From: Gambelia wislizenii
Lineage: Eukaryota > Chordata > Lepidosauria > Squamata > Crotaphytidae
DNA: 64,000 nucleotides
Direction of reading: 5' to 3'
Assembly: GCA_030847615.1 (NCBI GenBank)
Contig: JAUMIR010000005.1
Span: 244,504,645-244,568,644 of the forward strand
A program made the position numbers and the translations under genes. The notes below the pieces were generated by a model, which saw nothing but the letters and a program-made list of their open reading frames with translations, did not search any database and had not been told where the DNA came from. The stretch's first letter is position 1. Each line of letters opens with the position of its first letter. Of this stretch, positions 43,860-54,951 are shown in pieces.

Positions 43860-46140
43860 TGGTGCAGCCAAGGAGTTACATAGCCTGGCTAAGAACATAA
43901 GCTTCAAATCCCTAGTCCCTCATCAGTTTTAAAAGTTTTATGTTCTTCCTAAGAATGTCAGGGTTAAACTACAGGCAATCTGCAGCTTCCTACTCATGAG
44001 CAGGACTAGTTCTCAAGCATTCCTAACCCAGGAGTGGTTCCCTAGCTGCCTGGCAGAAGATACTGTGCAAGCAGCCTTGCTGGGTTGGGCAAGTAGATGA
44101 GAGAAGCACACCCCCCCCCCAAGCACTGGGGGCAGAGGGCTCAGTTTTATTAGGGGTGGCAGTTAACCTCTCCTCATGTCTAATAATTATTGTAATTCCA
44201 TGAATTGGGGTCTGGGCTACAGTTTTTTCTCCCCCATGCCCTGTCTCTGGGGCTCACCCCTCCCCTGTTCATGCCAGGGCAGAGGAGGTGCAAGGATAAG
44301 GACATGTGCAACCTCTTCTCTCTTGACTGGTGTCAGCCTTAAAGCTGCTCAGTTTCAGTACTAAAGCAGGCTACAGCAGCACAGAATTGTTGTAAGTTTA
44401 ATTGAGCGAGGAAGCTCAGGCTGGACCCACCCATCCACTGGTGACTCAGTGGATCTGCAATGCTTATGTCTAGGGTCCTTAGGAGTGGCATTCCTCTGAG
44501 AGCTCCTTAGGAGCTTAGGAGTGGCATTCCTCTGCGAGAGGGCTTGCTGTGGTCTCCCTGGCTAGGGTCCTTTGAGAAAATCATCCCTACCTGGGGCAGA
44601 TTTACACCATTGCATAATGGGTTAATGGTTTCAGTCCAGTCCCTCTTCAGGGGAGGAAGGGGCAGCCAAGTTCCAGGTAGGAAACACAGGAGCTCCAGTC
44701 CCCTAGGTTTCAGGAGACATGCAACCCCAACCCCCTTCCTTGCCTCAGAGGATTGCTGTTTGTCTAGGGGGAGACTAAGAAACACAGTGCCTTTCTGCTA
44801 AGAAGAGGTTCTCCTCAGAATTTGAAGTGGTTATGAAATTTCTAATCAGGGGCAAAGAGTCCTCTTCAGCCAGGAAAGCCCTTTACCCCCACCCTTCTTT
44901 AGTTCATTAAAATTATAAGAATAGTTTATTTTGCTCAGGAGTTATCCCCACCCCCACCCCCTGAGTAGCCTTGAGGGGATCTAACATAGAAGTACTTGTT
45001 TATTAGTCTAAATAGCTATATTTTAAATAAGAATACTCTCTGATGGGCTTGCCATTCAGCTGACTCCAGACTTGCCAGTTTTCAATACTCTGGGTAAAGT
45101 TCAGCCCAAAGCCAAGGAGGCTTGATGGTTTGATCACCCTATTGTTATAAGATTAGTCAGTGTGTGGATATGGCCATGTGCCTTCCACTAGGCTCTCTTG
45201 TGAAGATTGTTCAGAGAGCACCCCCCCCATTTCTCCCACTGCCCCCCCAGCTGAAAGAGTGCAATTTGGGGGGAGGTGCTGCCAGTAGCTGCCCCTTCTG
45301 CTAGCACACATGCTTGGCTTTAACATATTGTCCAGCTTCTTTTTTAGGGAGCTACTAATTTAAACTGTGGCCCATTGATTTGTTTGACAAGTTTTTCACT
45401 TTGACAGATATTTCTTGGAGGAATTCCTTCCCCTGCTACTCCTGCCAAGTCCTTCTATTAGTTTCATGACTCCTTAGTCAACAGTCATTCAATATGGTAT
45501 GCCCTCAGGCGTCTAATAGGATAATGATAATGTTGGCATGGAGTTAGAGGGTTCTTTAAATGGCTAAGAAGGTACTTCCTCAGAGGTAATCAAATAAAAT
45601 TCTGGAAGCAGTTCTCTGTTAACACAGGGTGCATCCGTGCATTCATATGGACTCAACAGTGCCTACTGGGACTGTTAGCTAATCTCCCCATTATCTAATT
45701 ATGGCAATAGCCTTATTTTATACAGCTGTACAGATGATCCAGTGAACAACTGTTCACCATGCGGGCTGAAATATTGGTTGACTGTCAGGTATTCATGGCC
45801 CTCTTCCAAAATGAAGCCACATTGCCAAGAAGCAGAGCCTCTGCAGTCAGTGTAACCAGCTGATAAGTCAAGAACGGACATAACTCCAAATTTTTGGGCC
45901 AGCTGCCACTCTGAATGGTTGCAGAACCTGCCAGAGTGCATTTTGAATCCCTGTTTGCCCCATTGAGGTGTATAGCCTCCAGTCCCTAGACTGGAGGCAA
46001 GGGGTGAAATGGGGAGCTAGGTGCATGGAACAAAGGGTGCCCCTGCCTATGGTGCCTCCTAACCCACAGGTTCCAGCATAGTTATCTGTCTAATGTGCCA
46101 GATAGCCCTCTATACCAGGGCTGGTCGAAATTGGCAGTCT
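43860..46140. other. Interior of the DIRS element, unassigned
   Basis: C-tracts at 44110 and 45220 and mixed composition. I see no RT catalytic box, nor any clear nested element other than the SINE at 46190. A minus-strand frame at 45699-45941 has no firm match. Confidence 0.4.
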
Positions 46141-46189
46141 CTAGACCAGGGCTGCTGCCCCCTGGTGAGCTTTCAGGACACAAGAGGGG

Positions 46190-46415
46190 CATTTGCTGAG
46201 CCCTGGTGGTTAACTGCCGGTACTGTAGCCACAGTGTTGTGAGTTTGACCCTGCAGGGCTCTGGGTTGACTCATCCTTCCATCCTTCCATGGGTCGGTGG
46301 GGTGGGTGCCCTGCTTGTTGGGGTGCAATTGGCTGGCACATTGTGTACTGCTTGGGGAGTGCTTTTCACTGATGAACGGTATAGAAAGATACATGCTATG
46401 CTATTGCTATGCTGA
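46190..46415 (+). mobile_element. tRNA-derived SINE inside DIRS element
   Basis: GAGCCCTGGTGGTTAACTGCC, then the B-box-like GTGAGTTTGACCCTGCAGGG, a body with CACATTGTGTACTGCTTGGGG, and a 3' end at TATAGAAAGATACATGC. Same general architecture as the SINE at 19403 but strongly diverged. Confidence 0.55.
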
Positions 46416-46556
46416 TTCCCCAGATCAAATGGACTGGAAGCACTGCTCTGTAGCAGTGCTAGTCAGCCTGGGTGACTCGTAGGTCTTCTGGAAAACCTCA
46501 CTCCACCCCTTTTCAGAATTCTTCCAGGGCAGCCTTGGTGGGAGTCTTAGACCAAC

Positions 46557-46905
46557 ATGAACACCGTCACCTCAACACACACGGTGTCAGAGCCAGGGGC
46601 CCCTTCAGCATACAATAGGCCCTGCATCATCAGACCTGACTCCAGGGTGATTCGACTGGTCCTGACCTTCACCTGTGGGGAACTCAAGCCATCATCTACC
46701 CTGGGCAGATGGATTAGGGCTTGCACCATGGCCTATTATTATAGGCTAAGGAATCTACAGTCACCAGGCAACATCATAGCACACTCCACCATGAGTGCTG
46801 CAACTATAGCGACATAGGCCACCAGTGCTTCCCTGGAAGGGATCTGAAGGGCAACTGCTGTGGAGGTCGGCCTCGACCTTTATAAGACACTATAAGCTGG
46901 ACTAG
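46557..46905 (+). pseudogene. Tyrosine recombinase remnant of the 42270 DIRS element
   Basis: The + strand reads IIAHSTMSAATIAT, stop, then ATSASLEGI, stop, RATAVEVGLDLYKTL. The first part aligns with VTAHSTRSAATSA of the intact recombinase at 53959. The catalytic HxxR is present as His-Ser-Thr-Met, so the arginine is lost, and the following region has stop codons. The position just before the internal complementary region is as expected. Confidence 0.7.
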
Positions 46906-47815
46906 TTTCAGTTTGCAGAAGCCACCTTCAACAGAAAGGTTTCTGCAGCAGATCATACAGCATTGAGTTCAGGATTCGCCAGTGCACCCACACAGAATAG
47001 GGAAGCTTTGGCATGTCCCAAGTGCTCAGGATGTTCTGACCCCATCTACCAGAAAAAGGAATGTTGGTCTTACCTGTGATACATTCATTTTCAGTAGATG
47101 GGCAAGGAACATCCTCTCCGCCCAGAGAGTGCTGGCACAGTTTCCAGTTATTCAGTTCTTTAGTTGTTGACAGTTGGTAGATAGCCTTGGCTACTTGGCA
47201 CTCTGCCCCAAGCCCACCGGCTAGGAATTGTTGTTCCTTGTGGTTTTCTCCTCATCCTTGCTTCTGTTCTCTTCTGGTCTGGAGTGGATATGTATGATGT
47301 TGCCTTTTTAATTAACTGAAGAGGTTGGGCCGGCTCCTCCCCTCTTGGGGCCATCCAGAAGACCTTTCTTCATTTCCATTTCCTGCCTTCCTGGAGTGAT
47401 GGGAGGAGCTAACCCAAGTGCTCAGGATGTTCCTCGCCCATCTACCGAAAATGAACATATCACAGGTGAGACCAACGCTCCTTTCTGTGTTTAGAACAGC
47501 CCCTAATACTCAGTTGTTCAGTTCAGATGTAATGCTAAATATTTTAGTAATTCAAGAATGACTCACAGTAAGCTCCAGGGTTGCTACTTTCTCTTCCATA
47601 AGTATGGCTATAAGGATACATTAGTATAAATTTTCACTTCTGCTCAAGAGCAAAACATTTTAGAGCAGGGTGCACAACTTTCTTGGCCTTAAGACTGCAT
47701 CCATTGTTGGTTAATAGGCCAGGGAGTGCACATATCTGGGCATGCCCATATACACACATCACAGTTTGCAGAGACAGAAAAGTTTAAATCATTCCTCAGA
47801 GCCAGGCATTGTGGG

Positions 47816-48042
47816 CAGGACTGGTTTAAGGAATTTTGGGGGCTCCTGCAATGCTTTATTTTGGGGGGCCCATATGTTTATCTCAGGTCAGTGTAACCTA
47901 ACTCAGCCTAAGCTATTCACAGTATAGGATATTCCGATTATTACTAATAATGTTTTTGCAGGAGGAGGGTTACTACAGGGGCTGCCACAATGATGGGGCC
48001 CCCTGCGGATGCTGATGCCGCCAGTGCCTTAAACCAGCCCTG
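47816..48042. mobile_element. hAT-type MITE, 227 bp, perfect 8-bp target duplication
   Basis: Starts CAGGACTGGTTTAAGG and ends CCTTAAACCAGCCCTG, inverted to each other. ATTGTGGG flanks both sides (47808-47815 and 48043-48050). It seems inserted in older repeat sequence, since CAGGGTGCACAAC at 47669 recalls another hAT end. Confidence 0.88.
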
Positions 48043-48502
48043 ATTGTGGGCATGATACTTTGGATAGTGGGGGTACCCTATGCAGCTACTGTGATTTGGG
48101 GAAGGGGGGAGGAAGAGGTGGAAGGAGAGTTTGGGCGGTTGCTGTCTGTCTTAAGTTCTAATATTAGATAGGAGTAGAGTGGATTGAATTTATCCAAGCA
48201 ACTTCTTTTAGAGGTGTGTAACAACCTGTCAACATTAAGCTCCCGTTTTTAAGATTAACATGATTGTGTATGAGACAGAATCTGTACAATTTCACTTTGA
48301 GGGAAGAATCATGAATTTATCCCCCTCTTGCTCATAGTTCCTTTATTGTTGTGAGGAAGAACACTGAAAGTTCTGGGGCAGTGTTTGGAAGGCCTCAAAA
48401 TTTTCTATGTGTCTTCCTTTGTTTCTGTGTTTTCAGCCCCTCATTACCCTTTCCCCCTCTTATTATACTTTTCATTTTGAAGATCAAAATTCTGTGTTCT
48501 AG

Positions 48503-48619
48503 GTATCAAACAAAGGAGATCGGGTTGTGGAATGTCAGTTAGAGACACACAATAGAAAAATGGTTACTTTTAAGTTTGACTTGGATGGTGACAATCCAGA
48601 GGAAATAGCTAGTATCATG
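48503..48619 (+). CDS. WNK1: WNK1 exon (about human exon 15): CCT-like domain 2, first half
   Basis: The acceptor TGTTCTAG ends at 48502 and the donor GTAAGT starts at 48620; 117 nt, 39 codons, phase 0. The peptide [19 protein letters not shown], then [20 protein letters not shown]. It belongs to the second PF2/CCT-like domain, a paralogue of the autoinhibitory fold. Phe-Lys-Phe occupies the same place as the Phe-Ser-Phe of the first. The fold continues in the exon at 56078; the intervening intron is 7.5 kb because of a DIRS insertion. Confidence 0.96.
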
Positions 48620-49093
48620 GTAAGTAGTTCAAACAGAAACGTAATCTATGTGTGAACTGTATTTGCTTTAGTAGCCTGTTCCATTCAGTTGTTCTTTGCA
48701 GGAGTTTGCTGGAGACATTTCTTTCTCTAAGGGGAGGGGATGATACGGGTCCTTCAGCTGTGGGTTACATCAGTCACTGCCCAGGTGGAGCTGGAAGTTA
48801 CACCAGGTCTTTGTGATTCAGATTTCTTTGTCTTCTCCATCCTGAGTCCATGAGGCCAGTTCTAACTTCCTGCTTTGCCCAGCCGGTGGTAGGAAAATCT
48901 TCTCCATCCACTTTGCATCTTTTGTTTGCTTTCTTTCTAATTTTTCCTCTATTTTTTCCCCCAATTTCTTTACCTCCTCTGTTTTCTTGTATTACCCTGC
49001 CTGTTCTCCAATTTAAATCTCCCTCTTAAACAAAAAGCCTTCTCTTTTTCTCTCACAGCTTCTCTGCTGCTCCTCTCAACCCCCTCTCCCTCC

Positions 49094-51610
49094 TTGCCTT
49101 TTTTTCCTGCACCTTCTATCCGGAAGCCATGGAGATCGCTTTGCTGGCCCAGGAGCCCTCTTAGCCGGTGGAGGGAAGCTCTGGAGCGGGGGGGGGGTGC
49201 TCTCCGACCCCGGCCACTCCGAGATTGCTGCGGGGGACACGGAAGGAGTTGCGGTCGCCATTGTTGCTGCTGGCGACCCTCTATCGGGTGTCCCCCAGCG
49301 AGAGGTGGTGAAGAGATCCTCCCAGACCATCGCGGCTGGGAAGGCTTTGGAGGGGACGATGGGCTACGAAGCCGCGAAGGAGGCCAGCACAGCCCAAGAA
49401 GAAGCTGGCCTCCAAGGTGTCCACTGGGGCCGCGATCAGCCATCCGCCCCTGTGGAACTCCTGGCATGCGCTGGGACCTTGCTGCCACGGGTGGATGGGG
49501 GCAGGAGCCCCTGGCCAGGTATAGGGGTCCCTTGGGGGGGTGCAGGGATGGGACGTCTCTACCCCCTACCTCCCCCCTCGCATTGTGCCCTCCCTGCTCT
49601 CAGGGAACTCGGGTATTAAAAAGCCCTGGACCCCAAGCAATGCCTCTGTGCCCAATGGAGAGGGCAGGGATGCACCTCCACCCACAGAGGTGCCCTCCAT
49701 CGATACCACCACCACATGGGGGGGAGGCCAGGTCTACCCTCCATCTTCCCAGGCTTCTCAAACCATCCAGGCCTTGGGACACCAGGCCTAACCGTCCCAA
49801 CCCCAGGCTGCCCAAGCCTTATCTACCCAGGCACCAGGCCCAAGCACAGGCCTTCCGAGCCTTGGCCCTCCGTGCCCCACCCTCCCAGGCCTTGACTACT
49901 CAGCCACAGGCCTCCCAAGCCTTGGCCCCCCAGGCCTTACTCTCCCAGGTTTCGAATACTCAGGCCTCGGCCCACCAGGCCTCACTCCACCAGGCTCCAA
50001 TCTACCAGGTCTTGGCCAACCAGGCCTCGTGTTATCTAGCCCCGGCCTATCAGGCCCCTGCATATGGTAATATCAGGAGTGGCCAAGGAATCCCTTCGTC
50101 CTCCCACTCCTCCAGTGGGAAGGAGTCCAATGCTGAATGGGTCCCGGAAGGTGTGGGCGAGCCCAGAGGGGCTGTGCCCACGTTGCAAGGTAGTCGTAAA
50201 AAACTTAAGGGAGCCATTAAGGCAGCCCTGCAGCTGCTCTCCAGTGCTCTGCTTTCAGACGAGGACTCGTCTGAGGGTCTCAGCACTAGTGCCTCTGCCT
50301 CGGGAGTTCTTCCCAAGAACCAGGCAGACAGCGTGCAGTCACATCGAACCAAGGGACCCGGAAAGACTAAATCCAAGTCTTCCAGCAGGGAGGCTAAGAA
50401 CATCCCTACAAGGACAGATCCACGTTCTAAGACGAGGAAGGAGCCTCCTTCCATCTCATCATCTGAGGGGTCCCTCCGCGGGCTCAGAGGAAGAGCCTCG
50501 CCTCATAGAGGCCATCGGGATCTGGAACGCCTAACGACGGTGCACTGAGCGACAGAGAATGGCGAGAACACTGACTCCGAGACGTCAGAGCAGGAATCCT
50601 TGGATAGGCTGTTCCAAGGAGAGGGGTACATCCATCTACTCACCAAGATGATGGCTGCCCTGGAGATCTCCTCCTCTGACCAGGAGCAGTCCTCCTCAAT
50701 GTCTTCCACCAATGAGAAGGTTGCAGCAGTGATGCGCACATCTCTCCCAAAGAAACCGGAGCTTCCTTTTCCTGAGGCCTTCTGGAACTTGGTAACCAAC
50801 GCATGGAATAGACCCTCTCTGGGACGGAGGGGCACCACAGTTGCCCAGATGTACTACAACACCAGTCAACGCTTCCTCGACAGTCTGAAACCTCCAGTGG
50901 TCGACAATCCAGTTGTCTCTCTCGTTTCTAATTTTCTGGCTCCAAAAGACGGTGAGGGCTCCCTATGAGACCCAGATGAAAAAAGGCTGATGCAGCCATC
51001 AAGAAGGCCCATGAGTCTGCGGCCTGCGGGGTTAGGGCCACATTGCCCATATTCCTATTTTCTTGAGCTGCTATTGTTTGGCTTCAGGAACTCATGGAAA
51101 TCCAGGACCTCGACCCGAAAGTACTTCACAAGACTTTCTTGAGGTTTTTATGTACCCTCTCCTTCACAGCAGATGCAGCCCAAAATGCCATGATCTTCTT
51201 GACCCTGGCCATTGGGGTCTTGACATTGGCCAGGAGGTCAATATAGCTGAAGTACCTGGCAGGTGGGTGCACCCACCAGAGCTGCTCTGGCTTCCTCTGC
51301 GTTCAAGGGTCACAAGGACTTTGGGGATGAGGCCCTGAAGGGCATCCTCGTCGAAACCAAAGATAAGAAGGTGGCAATGCCTTCTACTCTCGAGAAGTCA
51401 GACAAGAAAAGTGGCAGGCACCCCTTTCAGACCTCCCGCTCCTTTTGTTCCTTTTGGGGATTCGGAAAACAGCAGAACTACAATTTCTTTTGCCCAGCTT
51501 GGGTCAAGCCAAACTATGTCATCAGACAAGCTTCAGGCTCACAATCAAGCACCAACAGGAGGGGGACCTCTCATCAACAGTGGGAGGGGGGTCCCCGTCA
51601 GCAATCCTAA
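49094..51610 (+). pseudogene. DIRS Gag (ORF1), one stop and a frame interruption
   Basis: One frame is open from 49094 to a stop at 50546-50548, resumes to 50968, is lost, then returns at 51263-51610. The middle is a Gln/Ala/Pro-rich imperfect repeat (49750-50060). Then comes KKLKGAIKAALQLLSSALL with an acidic Ser-rich stretch, RFLDSLKPPVVDNPVVS, in a second frame AAIVWLQELMEIQDLDPKVL, and finally FGDEALKGILVETKDKKVAM and FQTSRSFCSFWGFGKQQN. The last two are typical of DIRS Gag C-termini in vertebrates. The start codon is chosen only as the first Met of the frame. Gag forms the particle for reverse transcription. Confidence 0.6.
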
Positions 51611-51859
51611 CTCAGAGTCGCCCCCAGTGGGCAGCTGACTCAATCTGTTCCTTGCGACTTCGTCAAACTTGATGGCAGACAAGTGGATAATTGCAATGAT
51701 AGCCCACGGTTACTGGATTGAGTTCGATGCAAAACCAAGGGGCAGATTCCTTCCAGCCCCAGTCCCCAAGAACCCAAGGAAAGCAAGGGACCTCGCAGAG
51801 GCCATAGCCCACCTACAGGACATTACCACCATAAAAGAGGCCCCAGTTCTCAATGCTTC

Positions 51860-53356
51860 TCAGGGGTGTACTCCTTCTTCTTCACGGTTCCAAAGAAGGA
51901 TGGCAGCCTTTGGTCTATCCTGGACCTAAAATACACCAACTCCTGCGTCACCTACAAGAGGTTCTAGATGGAGACTCTCACATCCAGCAGGGAGGCTTTG
52001 CAGCCGGGAGACTTCCTAGCCTCACTGGATCTTTTGGAAGCATATCTGGATATCAAGATTCATGAGGACAGTAGGCAATATCTTCGCTTTGCCTTTGGAG
52101 ACCAGCATTTTCAATTCAGAGCCCTTCCCTTCAGTCTGGCCTCCGCACCAAGGGTAGTCACCAAGATCCTGATTGTTTTAATCACCAACCTAAGATCCCA
52201 GGGAATACACCTATACCTCTACCTGGACGACATCCTTTTCTGGGCTTCCTCATTGGAAAACGCAAAGAGGGATCTGCAGGTCACAATCCGCTACCTACAG
52301 GACCACGGTTTCTTGGTGAATTTCAGAAAGAGCAACCTGTTCCCTGCACGCTCCATCATCCACCTGGGTGTACAGATGGACACACTCCACTCCAAAGTCA
52401 CCCTTTTGCGGGAACGACAGGAGGTTCTTCGATGGGAGGAACGCACAGTTAGGTCACTGAGGACAGTTTCACTATCTTCACTAACCAGGCTCCTAGGCCT
52501 CATTATTTCGGTGTTCAGGGTGGTTCCCTGGGCACGTTTCCACTCCAGACCACTAGAGGCGTTCCTAATACCTTATCAGAAGGAGATCGCACTAAGGAAG
52601 TCCCCGTTTCTTCTCCTTCCACAGCATGTGAAGGACTCACTGTCCTGGTGGACCCAGGTGAACACAAGTAAGGGCTCCCCATTCATGGTCACGCACCCAA
52701 TCTTGGTTACCTCGGATGCGAACCTGCAGGGCTGGGGAGCACATTGCCAGGGACAAGTGATGCAAGGGCTCTGGAGCCTACAGGAGCAATCGCACAGCAT
52801 CAATTGGCTGGAACTATGGGCAGCGCACCTGGCCCTGCAGCACTTCACGCCTGTCCTGAAGTGCTAGCATGTCATGGTGATGATAGACAACACCACGGCC
52901 CGTTCTTACATAGCGAAACAGGGCGGGTCGAGATCCAAGTCCCTGCAACAGGAAGCAGACCTCATATTCCACTGGGCAGAGAGGACGGTGCTGTCCCTCA
53001 CTGCCCAATACCTTCAGGGGGATCTCAACCAACAGGCGGATTACCTAAGCAGGAACTTGGTCCTCCCAGGGGAACGGGAACTGAACCAAGAGGTATTCTC
53101 CGACCTTCAGGCCAGGTTCGGCCCACTGGACATGGACGTGTTTGCAACCTGGAACTCTAAACTGGACAGGTTCTTTTCCAGGTTTCCGCACCACAGCGCC
53201 AAGGGGACAGACGCCCTGCGATCTCCTTGGCTGGCAGGTCTCCTGTACCTGTTCCCTCCCCTTCCACTCGTAGGGAAGGTCTGTCGGAAGATCTGCCAGG
53301 GGAAGGCACAAGTGGTCCTAGTAGCACGTCATTGGCTGAGAAGACCTTGGTTTTCC
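51860..53356 (+). pseudogene. DIRS reverse transcriptase, RNase H and methyltransferase-like polyprotein (disrupted)
   Basis: RT starts GVYSFFFTVPKKDGSLWSIL. A stop at 51965-51967 precedes a 300-codon frame with LASLDLLEAYLDIKIHEDSR, LRFAFGDQHFQFRALPF and the catalytic LYLYLDDILF (YLDD at 52220-52231). RNase H shows VTSDANLQGWGAHCQGQ and, after a stop at 52865-52867, MIDNTTARSYIAKQGGSRS and LNQQADYLSRN. The segment VFATWNSKLDRFFSRFPHHS and DALRSPWLAGLLYLFPPLP is where DIRS elements carry a Dam-methylase-like domain. The frame ends at RRPWFS where the solo LTR enters and resumes at 53849 as NLMELLIQDP. Two stops and the LTR inactivate it. Confidence 0.85.
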
Positions 53357-53843
53357 TGTCGTAGGAATGTGCAGAGCGCAATCACTCCCTGTTCATCCGA
53401 ACAGGAACACATACAGCAAAAGCGTGTGCTTTGTGAGCAAACAAATACTCCTTTGGTGCAAGAAATAAGTCCATGCCAAAAAAATCTTTAAGGCTTTTAT
53501 TAATAACAATTAAATAAAAAGAAAAACAGTAACAGAAAACATTTAGCCATGTTTTCTATGTGTTCCAAAGATACACACAAACTTAAAGCTCTCTTCTCTC
53601 TAAAACTAGCTCCAATAACCCCTCCCAGTTATATAGTCCCTAAACACCCAGTCTTTGGGAGAAACGAAAGCAAGAAACAGTTTCAAGTTTCGATTCCTTA
53701 CTTTGCAACCCCCAAAGAACAAAATAACAAAACAGACAGATTTATGAGCTTCTGATAGACAACTGGCGCCTTATACTCTGGTGAAAAAATTGCTCAGGGA
53801 GGGGGAGACAGACTCCTGATCACAAAATCTATTTTCCCTGACA
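53357..53843 (-). mobile_element. Solo LTR of an endogenous retrovirus-like element, 487 bp
   Basis: Termini are TGTC...GACA, flanked by the 5-bp duplication TTTCC (53352-53356 and 53844-53848). Removing the segment rejoins the DIRS frame. On the minus strand a TATA-like GAGTATAAGG lies upstream and AATAAAAGCCTT (polyadenylation signal, about 53488) downstream, which gives the orientation. No internal viral genes are present: the rest was lost by LTR-LTR recombination. The 5-bp duplication fits many gamma/epsilon-type or Gypsy integrases, so the family stays open. Confidence 0.85.
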
Positions 53844-53958
53844 TTTCCAACCTGATGGAACTGTTGATCCAGGATCCCTGACATCGGCCTTAGAGGACCG
53901 ACCTACTTCACCAAGGGCTGGTCCTTCACCCAGATCCAGGCTGGCTTCAGCTGACATT

Positions 53959-54951
53959 ATGGAGGTTGAACGGCAGGCCTTGAGAGACCACAGCTATGAA
54001 GATTCTGTCATCAGTACCTTACTTTCTTCGAGACGCGTATCCACCAGGAGAATCTACGAAGCCACATGGTGGGCCTTCAAAAGATGGTGCACTTCGCAGC
54101 GACTGATCTGCAAGGAAGCCTCTGTGAAGCATGTACTCGCCTTCCTACAAAACGGCTTAGATGCAGGTCTCCGTCTGAACACCCTGAAGAGACAGGTGGC
54201 GACTCTATCTGCCTTTCTCACAGGTCAGGATGGGAACTGCTTGTCCTCACATCCACACATCAGATGCTTCCTGAGGGGTGCCTCGATCATATCACCCCCT
54301 GTTAGACATAGGTTCCCCTCGTGGAATCTTCCCCTAGTTCTCAGGCAACTGATGAGACACCCATTCGAAACTCTCTGCAAAGTGCCACTCAAGACTCTCA
54401 CCATCAAGGTGGCCTTTCTAGTGGCCATCACTTCAGCACAAAGAGTCTCAGTGTTAGCCGCCCTGTCAGTGAGGGACCACCTCTGTTCTTTCAGTGAGGA
54501 CGTGGTAACTCTTCACCCTGACCCCTCATTCAAGCCTAAGGTCATTTCTGAATTTCACGTCTCACAGCTGATGGTCCTGCCTTCCTTCTGTCCGAACCCT
54601 TTGCATCCAAAGGAAAGACTGGCACAAGCTGGATGTCAGGAGGGCTCTAAAGATCTACATCAGTTGGACGGCCCCCTCCGACGTTGTGATGCCCTGTTCG
54701 TTTCCTTCTCTCAGTCATCCCTAGGAACCGGGGCCTCACAGAAAACCATCACCACATGGATAAAGGCCTACATCTTCGCGACCTATGACTCTGCCAAACT
54801 CCCCAGGCCTTCGGGAGTTACAGCTCACTCGACCAGATCGGCGGCGACTTCCGCCGTCTTCTTCACCAACGCCTCCCTAGCAGAAATCTGCAGGGCAGCT
54901 ACCTGGATTACTCCATCCACCTTCATCAGACACTATAAGGTGGATGGGTAA
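53959..54951 (+). CDS. DIRS tyrosine recombinase, intact 330-aa frame
   Basis: Open from Met at 53959 to the stop at 54949-54951. The phage-integrase-like catalytic set is complete: Arg162 in TSAQRVSVLAAL (54442-54444), His290-x-x-Arg293 in GVTAHSTRSAATSA (54826-54837) and Tyr326 in FIRHYKVDG (54934-54936). The N-terminal helical region has STRRIYEATWWAFKRWC, a SAM-like core-binding fold. In DIRS it integrates a circular DNA copy without target duplication, in place of a DDE integrase. It lies just upstream of the internal complementary region. The frame could be translated, but the element's other frames are broken. The true start may be upstream; this Met is the first in the open frame. Confidence 0.88.
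   Translation: MEVERQALRDHSYEDSVISTLLSSRRVSTRRIYEATWWAFKRWCTSQRLICKEASVKHVLAFLQNGLDAGLRLNTLKRQVATLSAFLTGQDGNCLSSHPHIRCFLRGASIISPPVRHRFPSWNLPLVLRQLMRHPFETLCKVPLKTLTIKVAFLVAITSAQRVSVLAALSVRDHLCSFSEDVVTLHPDPSFKPKVISEFHVSQLMVLPSFCPNPLHPKERLAQAGCQEGSKDLHQLDGPLRRCDALFVSFSQSSLGTGASQKTITTWIKAYIFATYDSAKLPRPSGVTAHSTRSAATSAVFFTNASLAEICRAATWITPSTFIRHYKVDG

Larger units (their letters stand above)
42270..47491 (+). mobile_element. DIRS-type retrotransposon, degenerate, 5.2 kb
   Basis: Inverted terminal repeats: 42276-42410 (AGTAGATGGGCGAGGAACAT, then AAGGTCTTCTGGATGGCCCC) and its complement at 47314-47447. An internal complementary region at 47017-47112 repeats the outer edges: CCCAAGTGCTCAGGATGTTC complements the left edge, and GTTGGTCTTACCTGTGATAC complements the right edge, which extends to about 47491. 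This left-ITR, internal complementary region, right-ITR layout is diagnostic of DIRS. The interior holds Gag-like low-complexity frames (42464-43614) and a tyrosine recombinase remnant. The RT region is too decayed to place. Confidence 0.8.

Noticed and set aside
49094..51610. Host gene encoding the 484-codon frame
   Set aside because: Lies between DIRS terminal repeats, its C-terminal part matches DIRS Gag style, and composition is unlike WNK1 exons.
53357..53843. Full provirus in the DIRS element
   Set aside because: Only one LTR-sized segment with direct 5-bp duplication; no gag, pol or env.
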